Made by a program: the position numbers and the translations under genes | Shown: piece by piece, positions 16,180-24,254 of the stretch | Layout: the number at the start of each line of letters is the position of its first letter | Numbering within the stretch: the stretch's first letter is position 1 | The notes under the pieces: model-generated | What the model saw: only the letters and a program-made list of their open reading frames with translations | Databases searched by the model: none | Told to the model about the DNA's origin: nothing | Assembly: GCA_020849765.1 (NCBI GenBank) | Contig: JADLAY010000086.1 | Span: forward strand, 1-43,298 | From: Anaerolineae bacterium | GTDB lineage: Bacteria; Chloroflexota; Anaerolineae; Aggregatilineales; Phototrophicaceae | Direction of reading: 5' to 3' | DNA: 43,298 nt

Positions 16180-17636
16180 AGGATCTCCGCCTCCTCATCC
16201 TCGATGCCGAACAGTGTCATGTACTCGCGCAGGACTTCCAGCTCCTGCTTCCAGTCGTAGCGCAGCCACAGATCCGGGAAGCCGAAGAGCACAAAGTTGC
16301 GTTCGAGGCGGGCGCGCTGTCCCTGCAAGTCACTCAGCGGCAGCGCCCAGTTGTTGATCTCATTCCAGATGTCGACCATGGCGCCGGGGCGCAGTGTCGT
16401 CCCGACCTGACGCGGTTCGAGCACGCGCGCAGCGAACTGCGCCAGCGGCTCCCAGGCGGCGGGCGTCAGATTGCGCCGGTCGCGGAAAGCGAGGAAGATG
16501 ACCGTCGCCAGCGCGATGCGCCGCGCATCGACCGTCTCGGCGCCGAGCGCCTGCGTCACCAGCCGCGAGACGTCCTCGTCGCTCAGGCCCAGCTGATCCG
16601 CCAGCACGACGCGGCGAGCGGGGTGCAGCTCTTCCAACACCTGGCGCCAGGCGTCGTCCTCGGCCAGGTTGCTGATCTCCCACGCCTGCCGGTGGACGGA
16701 GACGACCGTCGCCCGCGTCGGCGGGACTTCGCTCGCGCTCTGCGGCAGGCAGAAGGTCAGCGTCAGTTCGGCGCTGTGCTCCAGGTCGGCGCTGTCGCCT
16801 TCGAGCACCATGCGCGCGGCATGGATGGCGACCAGCGAGCGCGCTAACATGACCGCCCGGCGCGGGCTCTGGCCGAGATGCGCCTGATCGAGCAGGTCGA
16901 CCGCGCTGACGACGTAATCCGAGATCCAGTCGACCAGCGACTCGTGCACGTCCGGAATCAGATGCTGGCAGCGGTCGACGAAATCGGCGATCAGGTCGAG
17001 CACGGCGTCGTCCCCGGCGACCGCCTGCGCATACTGGCTGCGCCCGGCCACCATCATGCGCCGGTCGTGCTTGGTGATCTGGCGCCAGTTGGGCACCGGC
17101 ACGACGAACGGGAAGCGATCCGCCAGCGCGGGGTCGAGCGGCTCGGAGCCGAGGTAGGTATCGACACCGGGGTTGATGTCCGGGTCCTCCGGCGCGGGCG
17201 GGTTCATGGCTGCCCAGCGATGGCGCAGCCGTTCGAGCATGATCCCGGCGATCCGCTTCTCGTGCACGACCGGGAACATCTTGTTCTGCAGGTCAGGACG
17301 GCAGCGCGAGATCTCGTCGAAGAAGACGAACTCTGCCTCCCAGATGGCGCCCGGCGTCGAGATGAAGCGCAGGCTATCACCGTCTTCATCCGGCAGCGGG
17401 ATGCCGACCAGATCATCGTAGTTAATCAGCGACGCGTTATAGTGGCGCATCGACAGGCCGAGCGCGCTGGCGATCTTCTCTACCAGCAGCGATTTGGCCG
17501 TGCCGTGCGGCCCGACGAGCAGTAAGGGCGACTCGGTCGCCAGCGCTGCAAGCAGCACCGGATCGAGATGCCCCCACCCCTGTATGCCGAGAGCGGCAGT
17601 GATCCCCAACTTGTCGGTTGAAACCAAGGAGTCCAT
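16176..17636 (-). CDS. MoxR/RavA-type AAA+ ATPase
   Basis: A 486-residue ATPase. Walker A is GPHGTAKS at residues 42-49 and Walker B is FVFFDEIS around 103-110, followed by RCRPDLQNKMFPVVHEKRI, the pattern of MoxR and RavA chaperone-like ATPases. Length and the long C-terminal helical part resemble RavA (about 500 residues) more than the 320-residue MoxR proper. These ATPases usually work with a von Willebrand factor A (VWA) protein to insert cofactors or remodel complexes; here the coupled downstream gene is a different, proline-rich protein and no VWA gene is in view. The ATG at 17636 has only a weak ribosome site. The C-terminal half contains no recognisable second domain. Confidence 0.85.
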   Translation of the reverse strand: MDSLVSTDKLGITAALGIQGWGHLDPVLLAALATESPLLLVGPHGTAKSLLVEKIASALGLSMRHYNASLINYDDLVGIPLPDEDGDSLRFISTPGAIWEAEFVFFDEISRCRPDLQNKMFPVVHEKRIAGIMLERLRHRWAAMNPPAPEDPDINPGVDTYLGSEPLDPALADRFPFVVPVPNWRQITKHDRRMMVAGRSQYAQAVAGDDAVLDLIADFVDRCQHLIPDVHESLVDWISDYVVSAVDLLDQAHLGQSPRRAVMLARSLVAIHAARMVLEGDSADLEHSAELTLTFCLPQSASEVPPTRATVVSVHRQAWEISNLAEDDAWRQVLEELHPARRVVLADQLGLSDEDVSRLVTQALGAETVDARRIALATVIFLAFRDRRNLTPAAWEPLAQFAARVLEPRQVGTTLRPGAMVDIWNEINNWALPLSDLQGQRARLERNFVLFGFPDLWLRYDWKQELEVLREYMTLFGIEDEEAEIL

Positions 17637-17988
17637 GTGTGCCTGGCTATCTAACGCGGAGATGAGACCCCAGAATACTTCGATGGTACACGGGCGTCAA
17701 GCACTCGAAAGTAGGGTGTTGGTACCGTTCACATGGGTCGCGGGTACTGGGTACAGAGTTGTGGGTTCTGAGAGTGGGAAGTGTGGTGCTCAGTGCTCGG
17801 TACCCGGTGCTCAGGGGGTTCACGGTTCAGGGTTCACAGTTCACGGTGCGAGGAAGGGTGATGAGGGGCGAAGTGATGAGGGGGAGTGGGGAAGAGATGA
17901 CAATGCATGGTAGCAACCGATCGAATGACACGATGTGAATTGCATCCCCTGATTTTCATAGCGCCTTCAGTGCGCTTGATTGAACCCA

Positions 17989-18010
17989 GCCGGATGGTTA
18001 ACCGTCCGGC
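17989..18010. repeat. Short palindrome family A, copy 1 (GCCGGATGG type)
   Basis: Arms GCCGGATGGT and ACCGTCCGGC flank TA in a 22-base hairpin. A near-identical 22-base copy occurs at 25256-25277, and both are followed within 35 bases by GCGTCCCGT, so the shared unit is longer than the hairpin itself. Confidence 0.6.
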
Positions 18011-18067
18011 GAACGCGAGCATGAAACGCGTCCCGTGTATTGGCCGAATCTGTTGTTTGCGCAGGTC

Positions 18068-18088
18068 GGGTTTGGCGGCGCCAAACCC
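18068..18088. repeat. Short palindrome family B, copy 1 (GGGTTTGGC type)
   Basis: GGGTTTGGC (18068-18076), three-base spacer, GCCAAACCC (18080-18088). Other copies are at 19271-19292 (one arm degraded) and 21348-21368. All are intergenic. Confidence 0.6.
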
Positions 18089-18137
18089 GTTCGGCGATCT
18101 CGATGAGAGGTGGTCATAATTCAGTTTCGCGGCGACC

Positions 18138-18235
18138 TGCCCTCAACCCCCGGCCCCTTCTCCCTGATGGAGAAGGGGAGAAAAACGGCTCTGAAAGTCC
18201 CTCTCCATGAGGGAGAGGGATTTAGGGTGAGGGCA
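18138..18235. mobile_element. 98-base MITE-like element with terminal inverted repeats
   Basis: Ends are TGCCCTCA (18138-18145) and TGAGGGCA (18228-18235), exact inverted repeats. Inside are two hairpins, one around CTTCTCC...GGAGAAGGGG and one around CCCTCTCC...GGGAGAGGG. It encodes nothing. A shorter element of similar style lies at 27346-27415. Non-autonomous miniature elements with CCCTCACC/GGTGAGGG ends are common in intergenic DNA of many bacteria. Confidence 0.55.
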
Positions 18236-18253
18236 ACAAAGGCTCATAACGAT

Positions 18254-19231
18254 TTATGGCAGCGCCTCATCTCGATCGACAGTGGCCGGGTGTTTCCTGG
18301 GACGATGTCCATCAAAGATCACCAGTGCATCATCCCCTATGGGTCGCCAGGACGGTTCGCGGTCGCTGATGCCCGGCGCGGGCGACGTCAGCCGCGACGC
18401 CTGATCCGCTGCCAGATCGTAGACGCACAGAGCGCTGGTCGCCCGGTCGACGCGGCAGCTATAGACGATGCGCGTGCCATCCGCCGACCAATCCGGGCTG
18501 CTCGCGTCGCCGACGTCGTGGACGAGCACGCGCATGGCGTCGACGCAGCGCGGCAGGCAGCCGACGTCGAGCACCACCAGATCGCTGACCGCGTCGTGAT
18601 CGTACTGCGCGACCAGCGAGTGCCCGTCCGGCGACCAGGCTGGATATTGAAAGACGTAGCCGTGCGGCGTCAGCGTCGTGATCGCGTCCGTCGCCAGGTC
18701 AGCCGTGCGCAGGACGCCGGGTCGAAACAGTTCGTCGACCCCGATGTAGGCGATGTGCCGCCTGTCCGGCGCGTAGGCAGACTGAAAGCTGACGTCGCCG
18801 CCATAAGCGCGCAGTTCCATCCGCTCGCGAGCGAAATATTGCAGCGGCTGGTAGGCCAGGCTGATCGGCGGCAGCACGCTCCCGGCGATCCAGCGCGGGT
18901 AGAAGGCGGCCAGCTCATCGGGATCGAGGTCGGTCACGGGCAGCCCGGCGCGGCTGAAGTCGATGACGCGCGCGCTGTCCTGCTCGTCGGTGATGTAGCT
19001 GAGCCGCTGGCCGTCTGTCGACCAGGCGGGTGCGATCTCGCTGGTGTCGGGCGTCCGCGTCAGGTTGTGGAGGATGCGCGTGCGCACGTCGAGCAGAGTG
19101 ACGTCCTGGCGCCGATCCTGCGCGCGGCTGAACGCGATCTGCCCGCCATCGGCCAGCAGCGGCGCGGCGGTCTTCGCCCCGGCCACGGCCAGCGCCAACA
19201 GACACAACACGATCCACCAGGCGCGCCTCAT
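18254..19231 (-). CDS. Exported TolB/WD40-like beta-propeller protein, paralogue 1
   Basis: A 325-residue protein beginning with a basic residue pair and a hydrophobic stretch (MRRAWWIVLCLLALAVAG), a signal peptide or membrane anchor. It then shows repeated propeller blades with the TolB/PD40 signature: IAFSRAQDRR, APAWSTDGQRLSYI, YPAWSPDGHSLVAQ, SPDWSADGTRIVYS, REPSWRPIGDDALVIF. Each blade pairs a W(S/R)xDG turn with a following beta strand. The family often binds proteins or glycans at the cell surface; no enzymatic motif is present. Two paralogues lie at 23313-24218 and 24255-25154 with the same layout, all minus strand. The start has a G-run about ten bases upstream. The TolB name reflects fold only, since TolA/Pal partners are absent. 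Confidence 0.8.
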   Translation of the reverse strand: MRRAWWIVLCLLALAVAGAKTAAPLLADGGQIAFSRAQDRRQDVTLLDVRTRILHNLTRTPDTSEIAPAWSTDGQRLSYITDEQDSARVIDFSRAGLPVTDLDPDELAAFYPRWIAGSVLPPISLAYQPLQYFARERMELRAYGGDVSFQSAYAPDRRHIAYIGVDELFRPGVLRTADLATDAITTLTPHGYVFQYPAWSPDGHSLVAQYDHDAVSDLVVLDVGCLPRCVDAMRVLVHDVGDASSPDWSADGTRIVYSCRVDRATSALCVYDLAADQASRLTSPAPGISDREPSWRPIGDDALVIFDGHRPRKHPATVDRDEALP

Positions 19232-19270
19232 TGCCCGAACCCCCCATCGCTCGTCACGAGATTCGTCGCA

Positions 19271-19292
19271 GGGTTTGGAGCCGCCAAACTCC
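19271..19292. repeat. Short palindrome family B, copy 2 (degraded arm)
   Basis: GGGTTTGG (19271-19278) and CCAAACTCC (19284-19292) pair over GTTTGG/CCAAAC. It lies in the 84-base gap between the propeller gene start and the end of the LuxR fusion gene, so it could also act as a transcript-ending hairpin. Confidence 0.5.
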
Positions 19293-19315
19293 TACGTTTG
19301 TGGTTGACTCGCCCC

Positions 19316-20842
19316 TCAGCGCACGCGCACGCCATCGACCGCGTAGAGCATGAGCGGACGATGCAGCGCCGCGAGGGCCAATTCGCCGTGTGCGCTCGCC
19401 TCGATGGCCGCCCCGGCGATCAGGTCGACGGTCGTCTGGCTGGCGAGCACCTCGCCGAGCGCGGCGGCGCCCGCAATCGCCTGGGTCGCGGCCAGCATCG
19501 GCCCGCCGAGCTGATCCGCCGCCAGTTCGAACTCGCCGGTGTGGATGCCCGCCCGCAGCGCGACTCCGTGCTCGGCCAGCAGATCGCGCGCGCGGCAGGC
19601 ACACTGGATCGCGCGGCTCGGCCCGTCGAAGGTGGCGGTGCAGCCCGACGGGTCGCTCAGGCGAAGGCGTCCGTGATGGCGCTCGACCAGCGCCTGGAGC
19701 GACGCCTCCAAGGCTGGGGGCAGCGGCGGTTGGAACTGCGCGCAGACCGCCGTCAGCAAGACTTGTTCGACCTGCGGCGCGGAGTCGAGATCGTCGAGAA
19801 ACGCCTCGATCTCGCGTGTGATCTCGTGGCCTTTGACCCAGAAGAAGTGATCGCTGCCGGGGAGTTCGACGAAGCGCGCGCCGGGGATCTGCTCGGCCAT
19901 GTAGCGCGCGGCGCCGACGCGGATCATGCGGTCGTCGTCGCGGTGCAGAATCAGCGTTGGCACGCGGACGCTCGGCAGCAGGTCGCGCACGTCGATGTCG
20001 CGCAGCGTCTCCCAGACTGCCCGCGCCGAGCCAGGGCTGGCGCCCAGGCGCAGCAAGCGCGACCACCAATCGCGGAAAGCCGGGTCGTGCGCACGCGATG
20101 GCGCGAAGCCCTCGACGGCATACGGCCCACCCCACGAGCGTTCCATCAAGTCGAGCGCGCGCGTGAAGGCGTCGACCGGGATCGCCCATTTCGGCGCCTC
20201 GCCACGGCGCGCCAGCTTGGGTGTCGCGCCATAGATGATGAGCGCACTCACGAGTTCCGGGTAGGTGACGGCCATCAGCAGGCTGGCCGCCCCGCCTTCA
20301 GAGACGCCGAGCAGCACTGCCCGCTCCGAACCCGCCGCGTTCATGACGGCCAGCACGTCGGCCATCGTGTCTTCGAGCGTCGGCGCACCGCCGATCCGAT
20401 CCGACAGGCCGACGCCGCGCTTGTCAAACAGGATCACGCGCGTGAACTCGCCCAGCCGGGCCAGGAAGTCCGCCACTTCCGGCTCTTCCAACGCGACCTC
20501 GACGTGCGAAACGAAGCCGTTGATCAGCACCAGGTCGACCGGGCCGCCGCCGATTACCCGGTAGGCGATGTGGACGTCGCCACTGCGCGTGTAGCGGATC
20601 GGCGATTGGGCGGCGCTCTGTTCCGGCGTGGGGAGCGCGTCGCTGTCGTCATCCGTCAGCAGGCCGAGCGTGCGCGCGCGGTAGACCGCCTCGCCGCGCC
20701 CATTGACACCCAGCTTGCCGTAGATCTCTTTGGTGTACCAGCGCACCGTCTCGGTTGCGAGTGATAACCTGCCGCCGATCTGCTTGTTGGTCAGGCCCTG
20801 CGCCAGCAAACGCAGCACCTCTAGCTCGCGCTCCTTGAACAT
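19316..20842 (-). CDS. LuxR HTH - alpha/beta hydrolase - cyclase-like fusion protein
   Basis: A 508-residue three-domain protein. Residues 1-61 are a LuxR-type helix-turn-helix (ERELEVLRLLAQGLTNKQIG ... ATETVRWYTKEIYGKLGV) unusually placed at the N-terminus. Residues about 85-355 are an alpha/beta hydrolase with nucleophile elbow GVSEGG near 180, an Asp in LILHRDDDRM and His in GSDHFFW near 330. Residues about 370-508 resemble a class III nucleotide cyclase (ALRAGIHTGEFE, ALGEVLASQTTVDLIAG). The metal-binding aspartates expected in the first strand and after the GD motif are replaced (LTAVCAQF; SDPSG), so cyclase activity is doubtful and the domain may only sense or dimerise. The ATG at 20842 starts exactly at the HTH with GGGGG upstream; ATG 20866 is an alternative. 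It is divergent from a DUF2917 gene. Confidence 0.82.
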   Translation of the reverse strand: MFKERELEVLRLLAQGLTNKQIGGRLSLATETVRWYTKEIYGKLGVNGRGEAVYRARTLGLLTDDDSDALPTPEQSAAQSPIRYTRSGDVHIAYRVIGGGPVDLVLINGFVSHVEVALEEPEVADFLARLGEFTRVILFDKRGVGLSDRIGGAPTLEDTMADVLAVMNAAGSERAVLLGVSEGGAASLLMAVTYPELVSALIIYGATPKLARRGEAPKWAIPVDAFTRALDLMERSWGGPYAVEGFAPSRAHDPAFRDWWSRLLRLGASPGSARAVWETLRDIDVRDLLPSVRVPTLILHRDDDRMIRVGAARYMAEQIPGARFVELPGSDHFFWVKGHEITREIEAFLDDLDSAPQVEQVLLTAVCAQFQPPLPPALEASLQALVERHHGRLRLSDPSGCTATFDGPSRAIQCACRARDLLAEHGVALRAGIHTGEFELAADQLGGPMLAATQAIAGAAALGEVLASQTTVDLIAGAAIEASAHGELALAALHRPLMLYAVDGVRVR

Positions 20843-21001
20843 CGCCCGTCCCCCACTCTGCCGCATCACCGATCTTACCCTTTTTCCCGGCTCATGCGAA
20901 CGTCGTACGACATTTGCCCCCTGAGTTCCCCCCGCACGGGTGGTGACTTCCACCCCGCGTTCGCCTTATCCTGAACCATGTTCAACAAGGAGAGAGAGCA
21001 C

Positions 21002-21274
21002 ATGAGCGCAATGAATATCAGCATGGGCCGCCGTTTCACTCTGCGGCGCACGAATGAACAGGAACACACGGTCGAGCACGGGCAGACGCTGGTGCTCAAG
21101 GCCAAGGGGCAGGAACTGCGCGTGCGTTCCGGACTGGCCTGGGTCTCATTTGACGGCGAGGATCACATCCTGCGCAGCGGCCAGACCGTCACCCTGGCGC
21201 GCGGCGGCGATGCCTGGGCGATCGTCTCCGGCCTCGGCAATGCGGATGCCGTGGTCGTCGTCAGCGAGGCGTAA
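21002..21274 (+). CDS. DUF2917-like small protein
   Basis: A 90-residue cytoplasmic protein, mostly beta strands: HTVEHGQTLVLKAKGQELRV, then RSGLAWVSFDGEDHILRSGQ and TVTLARGGDAWAIVSGL. The order (a beta strand, an lrv.sG.aWvt..G...D..l..G cluster and a final v.a) matches DUF2917, a family without known function. ATG 21002 is chosen because AAGGAGAG lies just before it; a longer frame from 20978 would add eight residues but lacks such a site. The gene is divergent from the LuxR-hydrolase fusion, with 160 bases between the starts, so that regulator may control it. No operator dyad was recognised in the gap. Confidence 0.75.
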   Translation: MSAMNISMGRRFTLRRTNEQEHTVEHGQTLVLKAKGQELRVRSGLAWVSFDGEDHILRSGQTVTLARGGDAWAIVSGLGNADAVVVVSEA

Positions 21275-21347
21275 GGCGAATAGCCGCCGTATGGACGCGC
21301 CGCGGGGCGTCCGCCAGCCTGCCTACCAACCCGCAATACGCCCGTAG

Positions 21348-21368
21348 GGGTTTGGCGCCGCCAAACCC
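21348..21368. repeat. Short palindrome family B, copy 3
   Basis: GGGTTTGGC (21348-21356), GCC spacer, GCCAAACCC (21360-21368), bounded by GTAG on the left and TTAC on the right, so the unit reads as a longer imperfect inverted repeat. It lies 74 bases after the DUF2917 stop. The remaining spacer 21275-21531 shows nothing else. Confidence 0.6.
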
Positions 21369-21531
21369 TTACATAACACCATCCCTGGTTTTCGCAGCGC
21401 GTGTTGTTCTTGCGTCTTCGCGGTTCAAAACCAATCCCCGACAACGCATCTCAATCTCGACGCCGTCGCCGCGACAGGTAGAATAGATCGCCATTCGCAG
21501 CATCGCATCACTCAAGAAACGTGGCTGACCT

Positions 21532-22230
21532 ATGATCTACGAAGCGATTCTGTTCGACATGGATGGCGTCATCACGGATACCGAACACACCGTCACCGCT
21601 TTCTGGGAACGGTTGGCCGCGCGCCACGGCGTTACGATCACATCCTCAGATTGGCTGCAGCACATCTACGGCGTGCCGGTGCTGACCACGCTCGCCGCCG
21701 TCTTCCCGATGGTGACCGCCGAAGAGACGCAGACGGTATTCGACGAGCTTGAAGCCTACGAACTGACCATCCCCTACACGGAGATGCCCGGCGCGATCGA
21801 ATTCCTGCGCGCGTTGAAAGCGCACGGCATCCCGACGGCGGTCGTCACCAGCGGCGACCGTTGGAAGCTGGATGAAGTCATGCGCCAGTTGGGCATCACT
21901 GGCATATTCGATGTGACGGTGCCGGTCAACGACATCACGCGCGGCAAGCCGCATCCTGATGGCTACCTGCTGGCGGCGGAGCGGCTGGGCAAGGCGCCGG
22001 AGCGCTGCATCGTGTTCGAGGATTCGCTGCCCGGTGTGCGCGCGGGCGTGGCCTCCGGCGCGACCTGCATCGGCGTCCGCGCGCCGGAATACGCCCCGAC
22101 GCTGATCGACCTGGGCGCCGCGCACGTGATCGCCAACTTCAGCGGGGTGCATGTGCGCAGCGACGGCGAGTCGACCTCGCTGCAACTGGCACCGGGCGTC
22201 AGCCTGTCGTTCGCGAGCGCCGCGGGCTGA
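21532..22230 (+). CDS. HAD-superfamily hydrolase, beta-phosphoglucomutase-like
   Basis: A 232-residue cytoplasmic enzyme of HAD subfamily IA. Motif I is FDMDGVITD with the nucleophile Asp9 and acid/base Asp11; motif II is VVTSGDR; motif III is GKPHPDGYLLAAERLG; motif IV is VFEDSLPGVRAG. The helical cap between motifs I and II (about residues 17-85) is of the phosphoglycolate phosphatase/beta-phosphoglucomutase type. It probably dephosphorylates or isomerises a small phosphorylated sugar or glycolate; the sequence does not settle which. The last 25 residues (VHVRSDGESTSLQLAPGVSL) extend past the usual domain end. It stands alone between intergenic spacers, with only a weak ribosome site before ATG 21532. 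Confidence 0.88.
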   Translation: MIYEAILFDMDGVITDTEHTVTAFWERLAARHGVTITSSDWLQHIYGVPVLTTLAAVFPMVTAEETQTVFDELEAYELTIPYTEMPGAIEFLRALKAHGIPTAVVTSGDRWKLDEVMRQLGITGIFDVTVPVNDITRGKPHPDGYLLAAERLGKAPERCIVFEDSLPGVRAGVASGATCIGVRAPEYAPTLIDLGAAHVIANFSGVHVRSDGESTSLQLAPGVSLSFASAAG

Positions 22231-22412
22231 CGATCAGATCGAAGGCCGCCCCGTCGCGCTGATGGCGCAGATGGCGGCGTAGACAAGTGGGGCGAGGATG
22301 AGGCTTGCTGCGTGATGTTTCCATCTCAGCTACACTTCTCATCCTGTTCATACCTTCAGCTTACACCTGACCCAACCGCGATTTCGAGTTGTGAAAGGCT
22401 GTAGCCATCACC

Positions 22413-23198
22413 ATGTCATCTGAAAAGTGGGCGTCCGGGGATGCCTACGAACATTTCATGGGCCGTTGGAGTGCTGAAGTCGCCTCACTTTTTCTGGATC
22501 GACTCCAGCCAGCAGCGCAATCAATCTGGCTCGATATCGGCTGCGGCACCGGCGCACTGACGCGCGTGATCGCATCCCGTGTCCAGTCAGGGCTGCTTGT
22601 GGGTGTCGATTCGTCGTTCGATTTCGTGCGTTACGCCATCCAGCGCAACCAGGGCGCGACGTTCATCACGGCGAGTGGCGCTGCGCTGCCCGCTGCTGAT
22701 GATCGGTTTGATTTTGTGGCCAGTGGGCTGGCGCTGAATTTCATGCCCCAGCCTGAACAAACGCTCAAAGAATGGGTCCGAGTCGTGAAACCGGGCGCCA
22801 TCGTCGCCGCCTATGTCTGGGACTATGCCGGGAAAATGGAATTTCTGCGTTACTTTTGGGACGCGGCCGTGGCGCTCAATTCAGATGCAAAACCGCATCA
22901 TGAAGGGAATCGGTTTCCAATCTGCCAGCCTGACCCACTCCGGCAATTGTGGCAAGGGGCAGGTCTCCAGCAGGTTTCGCTGCACCCGCTCGATGCCGTC
23001 ACCCGCTTCGAGAGCTTTGAGAGCTACTGGCAGCCATTCACGTTCGGCAATTTTCCGGCTCCCCAATATGCATTGTCACTCGATGACGAGCACCGAAAAC
23101 AACTCCATGATCGGCTGCAAAGCGACATCCCGACCGAGAAAGATGGCTCGATCCGTCTCATCGCGCGCGCCTGGGCAGTGATTGGTCAAAAGCCATGA
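22413..23198 (+). CDS. SAM-dependent class I methyltransferase
   Basis: A 261-residue cytoplasmic enzyme. Motif I is WLDIGCGTGALT (residues 39-50), followed by an acidic ribose-binding position in VGVDSSFDFV, the motif III-like ASGAALPAADDRFDFVASGL and the motif near LKEWVRVVKPGAIVAAYVW. This is the Methyltransf_11/25 type that acts on small molecules; the acceptor is not evident. The gene is flanked by unrelated genes and separated from the HAD gene by 182 bases. Its ribosome site is weak (AAAGG 15 bases upstream of ATG 22413). The C-terminal 100 residues, with FESYWQPFTFGNFPAPQYA, fit the substrate-cap region of the family. Confidence 0.85.
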   Translation: MSSEKWASGDAYEHFMGRWSAEVASLFLDRLQPAAQSIWLDIGCGTGALTRVIASRVQSGLLVGVDSSFDFVRYAIQRNQGATFITASGAALPAADDRFDFVASGLALNFMPQPEQTLKEWVRVVKPGAIVAAYVWDYAGKMEFLRYFWDAAVALNSDAKPHHEGNRFPICQPDPLRQLWQGAGLQQVSLHPLDAVTRFESFESYWQPFTFGNFPAPQYALSLDDEHRKQLHDRLQSDIPTEKDGSIRLIARAWAVIGQKP

Positions 23199-23312
23199 TC
23201 CAGGACGGGCTGCGCACATCGCGTTCCCCGCACCGTGAAACGAAGTCGCCGACGAACGTAGTGAGCCGCGAAGCGAAGATAATTGTGAACCCAACACCGA
23301 GCACGCTCTTCC

Positions 23313-24218
23313 TTACCCCCTCGGACGCCAGGCGGGCATGCGGTTGATCACGCCGGGCGGCGTCTGCGTGATCTGCGTGATGTCACCGCCATTCAGGTTG
23401 ACGATGCAGATCTCCTGGTTCTCGCCGTCGTTGCAGCTAAAGGCGATCTGCGCGCTGTCCGGCGACCAGGCAGGCTCGACCTCCGGCGTCGGCGTGTCCG
23501 TCAGCCGCCAGGCGACGCGCGGGCAGGCTTGGTCGAAGCACGCGCTGTCGATCACGACCAGGTCGATCTGCCTGCCGATGAAGCTCTGGATCGCCAGGTA
23601 GCGCTCATCCTGCGACCAGGCGGGCGACCACAGGCTGACGATCTCGCGCGCAAGGTCGCGGTTGATGGCACTGTAGCGAGCCACATCACGGAGGCCCGGC
23701 GTCGGAGTCGAAACGGGGGCGAAGGTGCGCGAGACGCGGACGCCATCCGCCGCCAGCCCGCCGCTGCGCAGCACGGCCAGCACGCGCTCGTTGAGCAGCT
23801 CGTTGTGGCGCCAGAACAATCGATCTTCCGGCGCCAGGATCAGGTCGTTGTCGTCCGTCCAGCGCGGGCGCAGCTGCCCGCTGAGTACGCCGTAAATGCG
23901 CTCGTCCGTCGCGCCGCCGGTCAGATCCTGCATGACGACGCGCGTCTGATTCGGCGCGCCGCTGACGACGTAAGCCAGCCGCCGCCCATCCGGCGACCAC
24001 GCGGGCGCGATCTCGCGGCTGTCGCGCAAATTCGTCAGGTCGACTGTGATGCGCGTGCGCAGGTCGATCAACCAGATGTCGTCTTCGACGGGCTGGTAGC
24101 GGCTGAAGGCGATCTGCCCCAGGTCGGGCAGCAGCGGCGCGCTTGCATACGCCGCCACAATGAGGGTAGCTGCCGAGGCGAAGAATACACAAGCCCAACG
24201 GGTGAACGTCGCTAGCAT
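23313..24218 (-). CDS. Exported TolB/WD40-like beta-propeller protein, paralogue 2
   Basis: A 301-residue protein starting with a hydrophobic signal/anchor (RWACVFFASAATLIVAAYAS), then propeller blades: IAFSRYQPVEDDIWLIDLRT, APAWSPDGRRLAYV, SPAWSQDERYLAIQ, EPAWSPDSAQIAFSCND, RMPAWRPRG. The phrase LLPDLGQIAFSRYQ aligns with LLADGGQIAFSRAQ of paralogue 1, and both end a blade with the Cys-containing SAxFDQACPR / GxLPRCVD segment, a likely disulfide or ligand-loop feature. No catalytic residues are seen. Its start has no clear ribosome site. It lies 36 bases downstream of paralogue 3 on the same strand, so the two are probably co-transcribed. Confidence 0.78.
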   Translation of the reverse strand: MLATFTRWACVFFASAATLIVAAYASAPLLPDLGQIAFSRYQPVEDDIWLIDLRTRITVDLTNLRDSREIAPAWSPDGRRLAYVVSGAPNQTRVVMQDLTGGATDERIYGVLSGQLRPRWTDDNDLILAPEDRLFWRHNELLNERVLAVLRSGGLAADGVRVSRTFAPVSTPTPGLRDVARYSAINRDLAREIVSLWSPAWSQDERYLAIQSFIGRQIDLVVIDSACFDQACPRVAWRLTDTPTPEVEPAWSPDSAQIAFSCNDGENQEICIVNLNGGDITQITQTPPGVINRMPAWRPRG

Positions 24219-24254
24219 TGGCGGACTATACCACGAACGACGCGCGGACGACGA

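Larger units (their letters stand above)
17637..18253. other. Gene-free, repeat-rich spacer
   Basis: About 617 bases with no convincing gene. From 17740 to 17855 it is low-complexity G/T-rich sequence with imperfect direct repeats of GGTTCACGG / GTTCACAGTT type. It then contains three dispersed-repeat types listed separately: a 22-base hairpin at 17989-18010, a GGGTTTGGC palindrome at 18068-18088, and a 98-base element with terminal inverted repeats at 18138-18235. Confidence 0.6.

Noticed and set aside
15488..16198. Alternative minus-strand frame over the unknown MoxR partner
   Set aside because: Arg/Gly/Ala-rich translation; the chosen frame has the four-base coupling to the ATPase and a folded-looking core.
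18110..20764. 884-codon plus-strand open frame
   Set aside because: Runs antisense through both the propeller and the LuxR fusion gene with Arg/Gln/Asp-rich sequence and no motifs.
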